A DNA stretch of 64,000 nt from Halogranum amylolyticum (GTDB lineage Archaea; Halobacteriota; Halobacteria; Halobacteriales; Haloferacaceae). The notes beneath the pieces were generated by a model that ran no database searches, was not told the origin of the DNA, and worked only from the letters and a program-made list of their open reading frames with translations. This document shows positions 39,618 through 48,342 of the stretch, piece by piece. The stretch spans positions 1 through 64,000 of the forward strand of contig NZ_FODV01000010.1 in NCBI RefSeq assembly GCF_900110465.1, written 5' to 3'. Every line of letters starts with the position of its first letter. Within the stretch, counting starts at the first letter, position 1. Both the position numbers and the translations under genes were made by a program.

Positions 39618-40160
39618 ATGAGTAAGAATGCGGTAGAGTCGTTTCTTCGGAGCACAGGCGGGTCGGAAATCCTCATCGAGATCGGTCGCGGGAGTGCGAC
39701 GTTTCAAGACCTAGAGGGTGGTGTTCTAGCGAGTACGTCGACGGTGTCGAATCGATTGACCGACGGACGGGAGGCCGACCTCATCGAAATCAAGCACCGA
39801 CCAACCGACCACGGTACACAGAAGCGATACGTGCTCACGAAGCTCGGGAAACGAGTGTACGACTGGGCGGAGAAGACCGATTTTCACCGGAAGATACGGG
39901 CACGGCGACGGGTCCAACGCGAGTTGGACGCAAAGCTCGAGGAGTTCCTTGGAAAGGTGAACCGCGACCGAACGGTTCTCGTTCAGGATGCGAAGCCCGG
40001 ACTGAGCGCCGACTATTCACAAGAAGAGTTCGAATACTTAGACACACAGTTTGAGAAACCGTCTGAAGAGGAGCTGAAGGAAGCAACGTACAAGCGAATG
40101 GAAGAAGATCTGACCTCCGTTAATCGAGACAATGATGAGTCTGAATCAAACGACAGCTGA
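39618..40160 (+). CDS. Winged-helix transcriptional regulator
   Basis: 180 residues starting MSKNAVESFLRSTGGSEILI. The winged helix spans about 12-85: FQDLEGGVLASTSTVSNRLT then LIEIKHRPTDHGTQKRYVLT. The second half is long, helical and very charged (RARRRVQRELDAKLEEFL ... SEEELKEATYKRMEEDL). This layout matches phage- and plasmid-encoded haloarchaeal repressors. The AATTGG repeats just upstream may be its own sites. Confidence 0.75.
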   Translation: MSKNAVESFLRSTGGSEILIEIGRGSATFQDLEGGVLASTSTVSNRLTDGREADLIEIKHRPTDHGTQKRYVLTKLGKRVYDWAEKTDFHRKIRARRRVQRELDAKLEEFLGKVNRDRTVLVQDAKPGLSADYSQEEFEYLDTQFEKPSEEELKEATYKRMEEDLTSVNRDNDESESNDS

Positions 40161-40302
40161 GAGGGTTGCTGTTGCGGGTTGATGAAGGGAAACATGGCTC
40201 CGATTATTACTCTCATGGCAGAGTCCAATCGGTTGGTCGTGTCGCAAAATTCTCTAGAGAAATCACCTTGAACTTATAACGATGGGGGTGAGTATAGACA
40301 TT

Positions 40303-40866
40303 ATGTCTCTGTTACCCTCTACCGATGACTTGGCTGCTAAACAAAAGGGCGAGATACAGATTCTTGGGATCGATGAAGATGAGACCGCAGATGTATTCGA
40401 TGCCCTGTCATCAGATACGGCTCGGCATATTCTATCCTCAATCTATGACGAGCCAGCCCCTCCATCCGAACTTGCTACCCGACTTGACTTATCTGTTCAG
40501 AACGTGAGTTACCACCTCGATCGCCTTCATGACATAGGATTGGTACAAGTAGCTGACACACGTTACTCTGAGAAAGGAAAAGAAATGAATGTGTATGCAC
40601 CCGCAGACAACCCTGTAGTCATGTTTGTCGGCACCGAGAAACGGACAACCGGCTTCCGTAATCTACTCAAGCGACTCGTTGGCGCGACCACACTGTTATC
40701 TCTCGTCTCTGCGTTCCTATTCATCTTTCAGGCATTTGGACGGCCCGGTGGAGCAGGCGATGGAACAACCATTATCGACCTACTATCTTTCCCAGGATTA
40801 GAGTTCCTTCTCGGCGGATTATTTATCCTCGGACTATTTTTCCTATGGTGGATTCGGACCCAATAG
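40303..40866 (+). CDS. ArsR-like HTH protein with two C-terminal membrane helices
   Basis: 187 residues from ATG 40303; the alternative ATG 40282 is very close to a TTATAA TATA-like box and less likely. The winged helix VFDALSSDTARHILSSIYDE, PSELATRLDLSVQNVSYHLD and LHDIGLVQVADTRYSEKGKE is of ArsR type. The C-terminal 70 residues contain two hydrophobic helices (TTLLSLVSAFLFIFQAF, FLLGGLFILGLFFLWWI). A membrane-anchored one-component regulator is implied. The membrane protein at 40945 follows in the same direction. Confidence 0.8.
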   Translation: MSLLPSTDDLAAKQKGEIQILGIDEDETADVFDALSSDTARHILSSIYDEPAPPSELATRLDLSVQNVSYHLDRLHDIGLVQVADTRYSEKGKEMNVYAPADNPVVMFVGTEKRTTGFRNLLKRLVGATTLLSLVSAFLFIFQAFGRPGGAGDGTTIIDLLSFPGLEFLLGGLFILGLFFLWWIRTQ

Positions 40867-40944
40867 ACCACCAGTATCCGAGTCATTCAAAACTCGTTTT
40901 GAGCCAAGCATCGTATTAAGGGTCTGGGTAGTCAACTGAGGAGT

Positions 40945-41361
40945 ATGGCACGGATCTCAACACACTCGATCGTAACAAGGAACTCGATAATCGGCGGTTT
41001 GGTCGGTGGGCTTGTTCACGCAGGTCTTGCTATAGCTCTATGGAATATTTGGTTCGATGATCTATGGGCGATGTTTATGACTAAACCACTCAACGGAGCG
41101 TATATTATACTTGGAATGTTCCTCCTTGGGTTCGTCCCAGTTGTGTTTTACATAGGTGAGAAGGTAATGTCGCCCGCGATAATCGTTGCTTTATCTCTGC
41201 TGCTTTCAGGCTTCGGGTCGTGGCTGGCAGGGCCAGTTAGTGCACCGTCTGCTATTCCGACGCCGTTCGCTCTGTACATTCTACTCTGGGTCGGTGTGGT
41301 TGCTCTTGCGAGTTTATCGGGGGGACTGGAATACCGCCGAAAACAAAAAGTCGCAGGTTGA
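40945..41361 (+). CDS. Four-helix membrane protein (138 aa)
   Basis: Starts MARISTHSIVTRNSIIGGLV. Hydrophobic segments at about 14-35, 49-72, 76-95 and 106-126, with a charged RRKQK tail at the cytoplasmic end. GGAG at 40939 may serve as ribosome-binding site. It lies 78 bp after the membrane-anchored ArsR-like regulator, suggesting a regulator-target pair, but no substrate or family is recognised. Confidence 0.6.
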   Translation: MARISTHSIVTRNSIIGGLVGGLVHAGLAIALWNIWFDDLWAMFMTKPLNGAYIILGMFLLGFVPVVFYIGEKVMSPAIIVALSLLLSGFGSWLAGPVSAPSAIPTPFALYILLWVGVVALASLSGGLEYRRKQKVAG

Positions 41362-41737
41362 CTAAACTGTCCGGAGAATGAATATGAGACGGATTTTTGG
41401 TACGGAATAGTCTCTACTGACCATTGTTACCAGTAGTTGGTAACACGGCCAGTTGATTCAATTCTTTCTCTGTACTGAACCCACTCAGGCCCTTTTTTCT
41501 GGTTGATTCTAAATGAAGAAGTTACACTACTGTCTACTGTAAGGACCGAATTCGAGATTTCCATAGGGGCTTCAAACAAGGAGTTCTCGGAACGATATCC
41601 GACGGTTAAGTGTGGGAAGTCAACCAGCTTACGGAGTTTTCGTGCTGGATTCGACCATCTATTTTAATACTTTCCACCGAATCTAAAGCCCTTAGCCAGT
41701 ATAGAGCTTCCACAGTGCCACAAAGCGGGGAAGGTGG
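41362..41737. other. Intergenic region with one inverted repeat
   Basis: No gene seen. TGTTACCA (41425-41432) and TGGTAACA (41438-41445) form an 8-bp stem with a 5-nt loop. The interval separates a plus-strand membrane gene from the convergent protease gene, so terminators for both may be here. Confidence 0.4.
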
Positions 41738-42877
41738 TTAAGGGACCGAATAGCCGGTCACGTCCTCGATAGCGTATGCTCCCATACCAGACGAGTCTGG
41801 TCCGAAGTCATTGCCACCACAGACAGATCCAGAGTATCCGTGATAGAGGGCCGTAGTACTCACGAGGTGGGCGTTTCCACCATCCATATGCCACGTCGGG
41901 CCTCCGGAATCGCCTTGTCCGAAGCCGCAGTACGTGTATACCCCATCAGCACTCCCATCATCGTTGTAGTCGACACAGCCATTGAATGTCGTTTCTGCGA
42001 AGTTGGCGTACTTGAGTCTTCCAGTCGTCTTGCCGGTTGTACACCCCATCTGGTAGAGGCATGGTCGGCTGCTTTTGCTTTGAGATTCCCAGTTTTGGAG
42101 AGTAGCTTCCGATACCGCATCTGTGCAGGTCGGATAATTAGCGTTGTCGTCGATCTGAGTGCTGGTGCTCCCGTTGCCCAAGTCGATAACGGCCCAGTCG
42201 TCAACGGAGTTCGAATCCGATACCTCGCCGATCTTGTCGCCGTCAGCAGTATATGCTGATTTGCCGTTCACATTGTTAGTGCAGCTGTCTCTGAAGAGGT
42301 GGGCACAAGTTAGCAGATACTGGTTGCTGCCGCCGCCCATCTGCATGGCTGCTGTCCCAGCGGAATTGGCTCCGGATACACGCTCGGCGGGATTCACTGT
42401 TGTATCCCCTTCTTTATTGACGCAATTAGCAGTCCCACTAGAGATAGAACACCCACCTAGCTGGCCCGGTTCGCCAACCTCTAGTGTGATCGGAATACCG
42501 TCAACCTCAGCAGGAATAGCGAGGTTCTCAAACGTTTCGTCGACGATCAGTTCAACACCCAGCCCGTTCTTACCACCGTACGTCTTCGGTGACCGTGTGA
42601 GACCGACTCCGTAAATTCCTGTATCATCAGTGTACTTATTGATGACCTCACCTTGGACGCTCTTCGCGATCTTTCGATGCTCGTTCCACTCTCTGGGTAC
42701 GCTGAAGTATTCAACAGCTTCGCCACCGGACACGTACTTCGGGAGCTGTACCATATCGTCCCCCGCACCCCGAACAGGCAATGCACCAATCGCTAGGGCA
42801 GATGCAACTGCTCCGGTCTTTTTTAATGCGTTTCGACGACTGATACTTTTACTGTCTGCGTTGCTTTCGCGTGTCAT
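41738..42877 (-). CDS. Tat-exported chymotrypsin-like serine protease
   Basis: 379 residues. The N-terminus is a twin-arginine signal: SISRRNALKKTGAVASALAI followed by GALPVRG. The catalytic triad of the S1 fold is visible as H193 (LLTCAHLF), D226 or D227 (SVDDWAVIDL) and S324 (GQGDSGGPTW). Several cysteines (C143, C152, C191, C199, C251, C273, C279, C301, C317, C353) suggest stabilising disulfides outside the cell. The region between residues 40 and 165 may be a pro-domain. It probably acts outside the cell on proteins or peptides. Confidence 0.9.
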   Translation of the reverse strand: MTRESNADSKSISRRNALKKTGAVASALAIGALPVRGAGDDMVQLPKYVSGGEAVEYFSVPREWNEHRKIAKSVQGEVINKYTDDTGIYGVGLTRSPKTYGGKNGLGVELIVDETFENLAIPAEVDGIPITLEVGEPGQLGGCSISSGTANCVNKEGDTTVNPAERVSGANSAGTAAMQMGGGSNQYLLTCAHLFRDSCTNNVNGKSAYTADGDKIGEVSDSNSVDDWAVIDLGNGSTSTQIDDNANYPTCTDAVSEATLQNWESQSKSSRPCLYQMGCTTGKTTGRLKYANFAETTFNGCVDYNDDGSADGVYTYCGFGQGDSGGPTWHMDGGNAHLVSTTALYHGYSGSVCGGNDFGPDSSGMGAYAIEDVTGYSVP

Positions 42878-43065
42878 GGGTTGCTACCCAAGTGAACGAT
42901 AATCTGGGAAGATAGTGTTATTACTGGATGATTAGGGGCGTAAGATATGATTGACTATGCAGGGTGTGATTAACAACTCAGTATATGAATAGCAACGCGC
43001 GGGATACTTCAGTTTGATTCAGTAGTAAGTTTTATCCAACTGCCATGTTTCGTTAATATCGGCCA

Positions 43066-43866
43066 ATGGGCGACTCTCACCCCTCTAGTATCCTTGAAAC
43101 AGTCACGAAACGAGAAGCGATCCTTGGATCTCTCATAGAGGGAGTTGACGATAAACGAGATATCGAAGACGAACTGAACATCTCGCGATCGACAGTGAAT
43201 CGCGCGTTTTGCGAACTCACAGAGATGGGCATGATCCAAACTCACAACGGCAGCTTTGGACTCACACTACACGGCAAGCTCGCTTATCAGCAATACCAGA
43301 ACCTCACAGGGTCGTACACCCACCTCTCAAAGGCGATAGAATTATCCGCGAATCTCCCAGCCGACACTCAGCTTGACATGCAACTGCTGGGGGGTGGAGA
43401 AGTCACTCTGTCCAAGAGACAGACACCACAGGGACCATTCAAACAAATCAAAGAGGCGGTGAGATCGGCTGACTGCGTGAAAGGCTACTCACCTGTTGTA
43501 TTGCCGAGTTACGTTGACTTTTTCCACGAGCAGATTATGGAGCGAAACCTTACGGTTGAACTCATCCTAGAGGAGCAGATCATTTCGGCGCTTACAGTCA
43601 CGTACGCTGAACAGTTCACCCCCGTCGCTGCATCAGATAACTGCGCTCTGTGGCAAATCGATGATGAACTTCCGTTCGGACTCATTATTGTTGATGATAA
43701 GATGGTCTGGCTCTGCGTCTACCGAGATGGTGGGGGACTTCGCGGGACTCTTGCTAACGATTCTGATTCGGCAGTGAACTGGGCTCTCAATATATTCAGA
43801 CAATACCGTAACGCCGCTCACAAAATCACGATTAGCGGAGCACCGCACGCACATTCGACAAGTTAG
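43066..43866 (+). CDS. Haloarchaeal transcriptional regulator with FilR1-type middle domain
   Basis: 266 residues. The N-terminal winged helix is REAILGSLIEGVDDKRDIED, ELNISRSTVNRAFCELTEMG and MIQTHNGSFGLTLHGKLAYQ. The C-terminal domain (IKEAVRSADCVKGYSPVVLP, FFHEQIMERNLTVELILEE, LPFGLIIVDDKMVWLCVYRD) matches the methanogenesis-regulatory FilR1 middle-domain family common in haloarchaea. A TATA-like TTTTATC lies at about 43029, so the message is nearly leaderless. It is divergent from the protease gene, which could be a target. Confidence 0.82.
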   Translation: MGDSHPSSILETVTKREAILGSLIEGVDDKRDIEDELNISRSTVNRAFCELTEMGMIQTHNGSFGLTLHGKLAYQQYQNLTGSYTHLSKAIELSANLPADTQLDMQLLGGGEVTLSKRQTPQGPFKQIKEAVRSADCVKGYSPVVLPSYVDFFHEQIMERNLTVELILEEQIISALTVTYAEQFTPVAASDNCALWQIDDELPFGLIIVDDKMVWLCVYRDGGGLRGTLANDSDSAVNWALNIFRQYRNAAHKITISGAPHAHSTS

Positions 43867-44287
43867 GACTTGGACGTAAGCGGTCTATCTCTATCTTTTC
43901 GCCAATGAGAGTCCACAGGACGTTCTACAAGATTGGTTAATTTCTATTCGGCTTGAATAAATGCGTGCATCAAATCTATTCTCCGAGGATATGCGTTGCC
44001 TGTGTCGCCAAGACCCATTAGCTACGTACCCAACCTCTTGAGTAAACGGTACACAGACACGATGTAATCTGCGAGCGACTACAAATGTTTTCCAATTGGT
44101 GGTTTGTAGAAATCCAAATGCAGAATCTGTGCCACTTGGCTGTGGTGATGTTAGAGCTTAAGACTCGTCTATTCACCACTCACGGCCTTGACCGAACATG
44201 GATGGCGAAGAGGCTGTCTCGTATGGAATCAGTGTTGAATCCGGTTACTATAGGTGACTACACAGCATCTTTTAGTCCAATCCATTG
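43867..44287. other. AT-rich gap without a supported gene
   Basis: The 146-codon frame starting 44085 overlaps the Bat-type gene on the opposite strand and has no protein-like features. I see no strong repeat or promoter beyond the 3' ends of the flanking genes. Confidence 0.4.
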
Positions 44288-44950
44288 TCATCGTCGAGGT
44301 ATCAGAGAAGATGATAATTCAAGCTGCTCAAGGATTGTACTTGTTCCACGGCGGATTCGCTCAGAGAACGCTTGTGCTGAGATATCTAATTCTGATGCAA
44401 GTTCTGTAGCGGTCGTTTCGCGGGGAATCTCAAAATATCCCCATTCATGCGAGAGAGCGAGTGCCCCACGTTGGGGATCGGTGAGATTGACCGCAGAGCC
44501 TCGTGTTAACTCAGTTTCTTCGTAAACGGATTCGACAGCAAATGTTTGTTGGTGTTGCTGAAACCAGTTTGCGAACGTTCTGACCGCTTCTTGATCAGGG
44601 AACTGAATTTTCATCCAGAGTCCACTGACTGTCACGACAGCATCAATAATTGTCGCATCGAGGTCAGTGATCACTGTCGTTAAGGACTCACATTCGCCTT
44701 CTGGGGAATAATTAATCCGATACAAGCGGCGAGTCTCTTCGATGGTGAGTGTCCTGACCCCTCCAATTGTTGGGTCGTTGTTAAGAGCGCGTTCAAACTC
44801 GCTGAAGTCACCTCCACTGGCCCACACAATTAGTTTGATTGGTCCGTCCGGGACCATCCGATCGTCGACGTATTCGACGCGCATGGAAGGCGCAGCGTTC
44901 AACGCGTTGTACAGTGCTGGACTCTCAGTAGTGATTTCTGTGGTATACAT
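44288..44950 (-). CDS. Bat-type HTH-10 regulator (220 aa)
   Basis: Starts MYTTEITTESPALYNALNAA at 44950; the longer frame would need TTG. The N-terminal 150 residues form the bacterio-opsin-activator ligand-like domain. The C-terminal HTH-10 is LTDPQRGALALSHEWGYFEI, then PRETTATELASELDISAQAF and SERIRRGTSTILEQL. It resembles the C-terminal third of the large regulator at 8319 but lacks all sensor domains. The target genes are unknown. Confidence 0.85.
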   Translation of the reverse strand: MYTTEITTESPALYNALNAAPSMRVEYVDDRMVPDGPIKLIVWASGGDFSEFERALNNDPTIGGVRTLTIEETRRLYRINYSPEGECESLTTVITDLDATIIDAVVTVSGLWMKIQFPDQEAVRTFANWFQQHQQTFAVESVYEETELTRGSAVNLTDPQRGALALSHEWGYFEIPRETTATELASELDISAQAFSERIRRGTSTILEQLELSSSLIPRR

Positions 44951-45060
44951 CAGACTGGGGACCGGCAATATGGGCAGTGTATACTGCTGGAAAGCCGTTA
45001 CACGCTAACAATGTTCTAGAACTATATCAGTTATTTGAGTCACGGTGCCAATACACATTG

Positions 45061-45693
45061 TCAGTAACCCACGACTTCAGTCGTTAGCTTGTCAGTGGAC
45101 TTCCCTTCTGCCGTCGATTCGACGGAAGCGTGGAAATCGCCGCTCAGGTTCAGCGTCCCTGACGTTAGCACACACCGACAGGGTGCGCCTCCACCCGAAG
45201 ACTTCTGCCCCGAGTGGGGTTTCTTCAACAGTTCGCGAGCGATGTTCTTGCTCGCGTTGTAGTCCGCGTTCAGTTCGCACTCACACTTCTGACACCCGAA
45301 CGGTGTTTCGACCGTCGATTCGAGCGTAAACCCACGCGACGAACACCGACGAGACGTGTACGCAGGCTCACTTGCTTGACCACGACACCGGACATCTCGG
45401 CTTTGTACTCAACGTACTGGTAGAGGCGTCGGAACGCCCATACGTGGAATTTCCTTTCGCTTTGCACCCGCCCTCCGCTTGCGAATATCGGTTAGATTCT
45501 CGAACGCGATATGTGTGCATCCGGACTCGTGGGCTTCTTCGAGAATCTGGTTTGAGGCTCGGTGTAGTTCGTCCGTAGGCTTCCCCTTGCATCTATGTGA
45601 TGTCAAGTACCTCCATTGTCGTTCGTGGGATGAATCGACTAGCTGGGCTGACACTGTTTTCACACCAACTGATTTCTGGTCTTCGACAGTCAC
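45061..45693 (-). pseudogene. tnpB: Decayed IS1341-type TnpB (OrfB) gene
   Basis: Minus-strand pieces in order: CKGKPTDELHRASNQILEEA, SGCTHIAFENLTDIRKRRAG with the RuvC Glu, YQYVEYKAEMSGVVVKQV, then the zinc finger and final Asp (CGCQKCECELNADYNASKNI-like, partly shifted), and LTTEVVGY to TGA 45061. At least two frameshifts and loss of the N-terminal half make it inactive. An ACGACTTCAGTCGT hairpin at its 3' end marks the element terminus where the guide RNA of an active element would lie. Confidence 0.75.
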
Positions 45694-46095
45694 AAAGTAA
45701 TTGCGTCCTCAGAGAACATCAACACTTCCGCGAATCCCTATAAAAACACCCTTCCGGTACGAGCTGCCCAACTTGATCAGAGAGGTGAATCGCGTGGTGT
45801 GGTAATCTCGGGCATCTTACTCACTATATACTAGTCACTTCGTCACGAAGTACGTCTATATGCTCCTTCGAGAGCAGTTAATGAACGAAATGTGCTGCGT
45901 CCTCCTCGTCGAACTCAGCCGTAGTACCACGTTGGCGGCAGTGTCACGTCGACAGTTGTCTCTCACTCGTCGACTCTGTCTCGGATGGCTCGAAAGCCTG
46001 TTCGCACTCCGTCAGTGGAGCCTAAGTATTCCTCATTGTAGAGGATACATTATCTGACCGGAATCTTTGGCTCTCAAAATCGCGAGTCTAGCAGG
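45694..46095. other. Interval between TnpB remnant and thioesterase
   Basis: Bases from about 45700 (GTAATTGCGTCCTCAGAG) match the end of the gene-poor region at 21901. No gene is supported; the 65-codon frame at 45860 has no protein features. It marks the boundary between the mobile-element-rich part and the catabolic region. Confidence 0.4.
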
Positions 46096-46938
46096 TCACC
46101 CTTCAGTGAACAGCGCGCGCATCCCAGGAGTGAACGAAGTTGGAGCCCCCGACTTGTCGAAACTACCGTACTCGGTGACACCCTCAATACAGACTCGATT
46201 GTCGCTCTTGAACAGATGCTTGATTCTGAGAGTATTTTGGGTGGCAGCGCGGATGTCCGACTCGACAGTGAGGGTTGACTCGTACTGGACAGGAGAGACG
46301 AACTCCCAGCGGCAGTTGCGCAGACGGAACGGTTGTCGGTCCCCATTCAGCGTGTCGAGACTCGTGTCTTTTGATTCGAGAAAGCGCTCAAGTGCGACGT
46401 CGGCGAATCGTGGGTACTCTTCGAAGTACGCGAGTTCCGATCCCTCGACGTGCGGACCGCGGATGTCGAACGACTCTGTGAAGGACGGCCACGAACCTTC
46501 CGCGTTCGACTCTTGCGGGCCGACATCGGGATCGGCATCTTCGAGTGCGTCGCGGAACGCTTCCCGGGTCTCCTCAGGTAGGGGCTGTGCACCTCCCTCC
46601 GGAGCGATAGTGACGTGCGTGAGCCGCGCTGTCGCAAGTGGATCACCGTCTCCGTCAATCATCTCGTAGAGTAACTCGACGCTACTCTTACCGACCGATA
46701 TCGGCGTCGTCTCGACTGTCACTATATCCCGAAATCCAGGGTAGCGATGGATGGTCGTCGCTGCAACGACGGGCGCGTACGGGATACCCCCCACGTCGAC
46801 GATGTCTTCGAAGGCGTGGTCGAATGCCTCTGTGATGACCTGTGTCGAGATGAGTTCCCAGTCGAAGAACCGTGCACCGTTGACGAGCGGGCCGGCGAGT
46901 TCGCCGAACCGAACGTTGTGTGTGTCGATAGTTTGCAC
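46096..46938 (-). CDS. Acyl-CoA thioesterase-like (hot-dog fold) protein
   Basis: 280 residues built of two hot-dog halves. The first, MQTIDTHNVRFGELAGPLVN with YPGFRDIVTVETTPISVGKS and ELLYEMIDGDGDPLATARLT, is typical of 4HBT/acyl-ACP thioesterase proteins. The second half (ANCRWEFVSPVQYESTLTVE-like region and GVTEYGSFDK) repeats the pattern. Such enzymes hydrolyse acyl- or aroyl-CoA. It stands 68 bp downstream of the TFB gene and on the same strand, at the start of the catabolic region. Confidence 0.65.
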   Translation of the reverse strand: MQTIDTHNVRFGELAGPLVNGARFFDWELISTQVITEAFDHAFEDIVDVGGIPYAPVVAATTIHRYPGFRDIVTVETTPISVGKSSVELLYEMIDGDGDPLATARLTHVTIAPEGGAQPLPEETREAFRDALEDADPDVGPQESNAEGSWPSFTESFDIRGPHVEGSELAYFEEYPRFADVALERFLESKDTSLDTLNGDRQPFRLRNCRWEFVSPVQYESTLTVESDIRAATQNTLRIKHLFKSDNRVCIEGVTEYGSFDKSGAPTSFTPGMRALFTEG

Positions 46939-47006
46939 AGTATGAGTGGGTGTGAGATATGCTAATAAATCTCTCGGCTCGGTGGAGTGGGATCACCCGG
47001 TGACAG

Positions 47007-47966
47007 TCAGCGAGTCCCCATCGCTTCGAGTTGCTCTTGATATCGCAGCCGAATCGTCACCGTGGTCACCTGTGCAGCCTCGGCTACTTCTTTCTGTGTC
47101 CGCTTTCTGTTACACAGGAGTCCCGCCGCGTAGAGCGCTGCGGCCGCGAACCCGGTCGGTGACTTCCCCGATAACAACCCTTGAGCCATGGAGATGTCGA
47201 TAATCTCATTGGCCTTCTGTTCAACTTCCTCGGGAACCTCCAGCTCGGACGCAAACCGTGGCACGTACTCTTTGGGGTCGACGGGTTCCATTTCCAGGCT
47301 TAACTCCTGTGCGACGTAACGGTAGGTACGGCCAATCTCCTTGTAGGAGACGCGTGACACGTCCGCGACTTCGTCAAGACTACGAGGAATGTGTTCCTGC
47401 CGACAAGCGGCATAGAGACACCCCGTCACGACGCCTTCGATGGAGCGCCCGCGAATCAAGTCCTCATCAAGGGCCCGGCGATAAATGACCGAGGCGACTT
47501 CGCGCGTCGAACGCGGCACACCGAGCGCCGAGGCCATCCGGTCCATCTCCGAGAGCGCGAACTGAAGGTTGCGCTCGGCGGCACCCTTCGCTCGTGTCCG
47601 CCGTTGCCACGTACGCAACCGGCTCATCTGCTCGCGTTTCCGCGCAGACAGTGACTTCCCATAGGCATCCTTATCTTTCCACCCGATGGTTGTCGTCAAT
47701 CCTTTATCATGCATCGTCTGTGTCATCGGCGCGCCGACCCGGGATCGCGAGTCACGCTCTTGAGGATTGTACGCGCGCCATTCCGGTCCGTGATCGATCG
47801 CCTGCTCTTCGAGCACGAGTCCACAATCTTCACAGAGCAGTTCTTCGCCGTCCTGGGCGATTGACTCCGACTCGCACTCTGGACATGTCTGCGGGGTCGA
47901 CTGCTTGTCACTCGCTTCGTCTGCTCGTCTGCGTGAATTTGCCTGTTGTGGTGATTGGTGGGACAT
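47007..47966 (-). CDS. tfb: Transcription initiation factor IIB (TFB)
   Basis: 319 residues starting MSHQSPQQANSRRRADEASD. The zinc ribbon is CPECESESIAQDGEELLCEDC. The B-finger and linker include GPEWRAYNPQERDSRSRVGA, then two cyclin repeats begin at about residues 110 and 205. The recognition helix region is TQKEVAEAAQVTTVTIRLRY. TFB bridges TBP and RNA polymerase. Its location among catabolic genes suggests a dedicated general factor that could favour local promoters. The first start, 19 codons upstream, lacks conservation and was not used. Confidence 0.95.
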   Translation of the reverse strand: MSHQSPQQANSRRRADEASDKQSTPQTCPECESESIAQDGEELLCEDCGLVLEEQAIDHGPEWRAYNPQERDSRSRVGAPMTQTMHDKGLTTTIGWKDKDAYGKSLSARKREQMSRLRTWQRRTRAKGAAERNLQFALSEMDRMASALGVPRSTREVASVIYRRALDEDLIRGRSIEGVVTGCLYAACRQEHIPRSLDEVADVSRVSYKEIGRTYRYVAQELSLEMEPVDPKEYVPRFASELEVPEEVEQKANEIIDISMAQGLLSGKSPTGFAAAALYAAGLLCNRKRTQKEVAEAAQVTTVTIRLRYQEQLEAMGTR

Positions 47967-48076
47967 AGGTGGAAGTTCGAACTGTTCAGTCGACGGACCG
48001 GTGCTGGCGACAGTCTCGCACAATCACGGCTCACGTATCGTCTTCGGAAAGGGGACGTTCGGGACCGTCGCCGCGC

Positions 48077-48328
48077 ATGGACAAAGAGACGAATGTCCGC
48101 GCAAAAGACTTGAGCATACAGTCAGATATTGACTTTAATACAGAATTGGGTACTTTCGTACCGGCGAAAAGTCGGTTTGAACACGGACTGATATCGACTC
48201 CCCTTGCGGTCCCAGTCAGCAAACACGTTGCCGAGTCGGCGGTACGGCGGGTCGATGCGAGCGACTCGGAGGACGACGCGACCGACACGATCGGGGCAAC
48301 AGACGAGCGGTCGGCGACGGCAAGATGA
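48077..48328 (+). CDS. Possible small acidic protein (83 aa)
   Basis: MDKETNVRAKDLSIQSDIDF followed by NTELGTFVPAKSRFEHGLIS and an acidic tail (DASDSEDDATDTIGATDER). The composition is that of a halophilic protein, and no long overlapping frame covers it. It lies divergent from tfb and convergent with the HMG-CoA-synthase-like gene. No family is recognised, so it may be spurious. Confidence 0.4.
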   Translation: MDKETNVRAKDLSIQSDIDFNTELGTFVPAKSRFEHGLISTPLAVPVSKHVAESAVRRVDASDSEDDATDTIGATDERSATAR

Positions 48329-48342
48329 CCCGTCGATCTGCC

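Noticed and set aside
45061..45693. Active RNA-guided TnpB nuclease
   Set aside because: The frame is broken at least twice and the N-terminal half is missing, so only a remnant remains.
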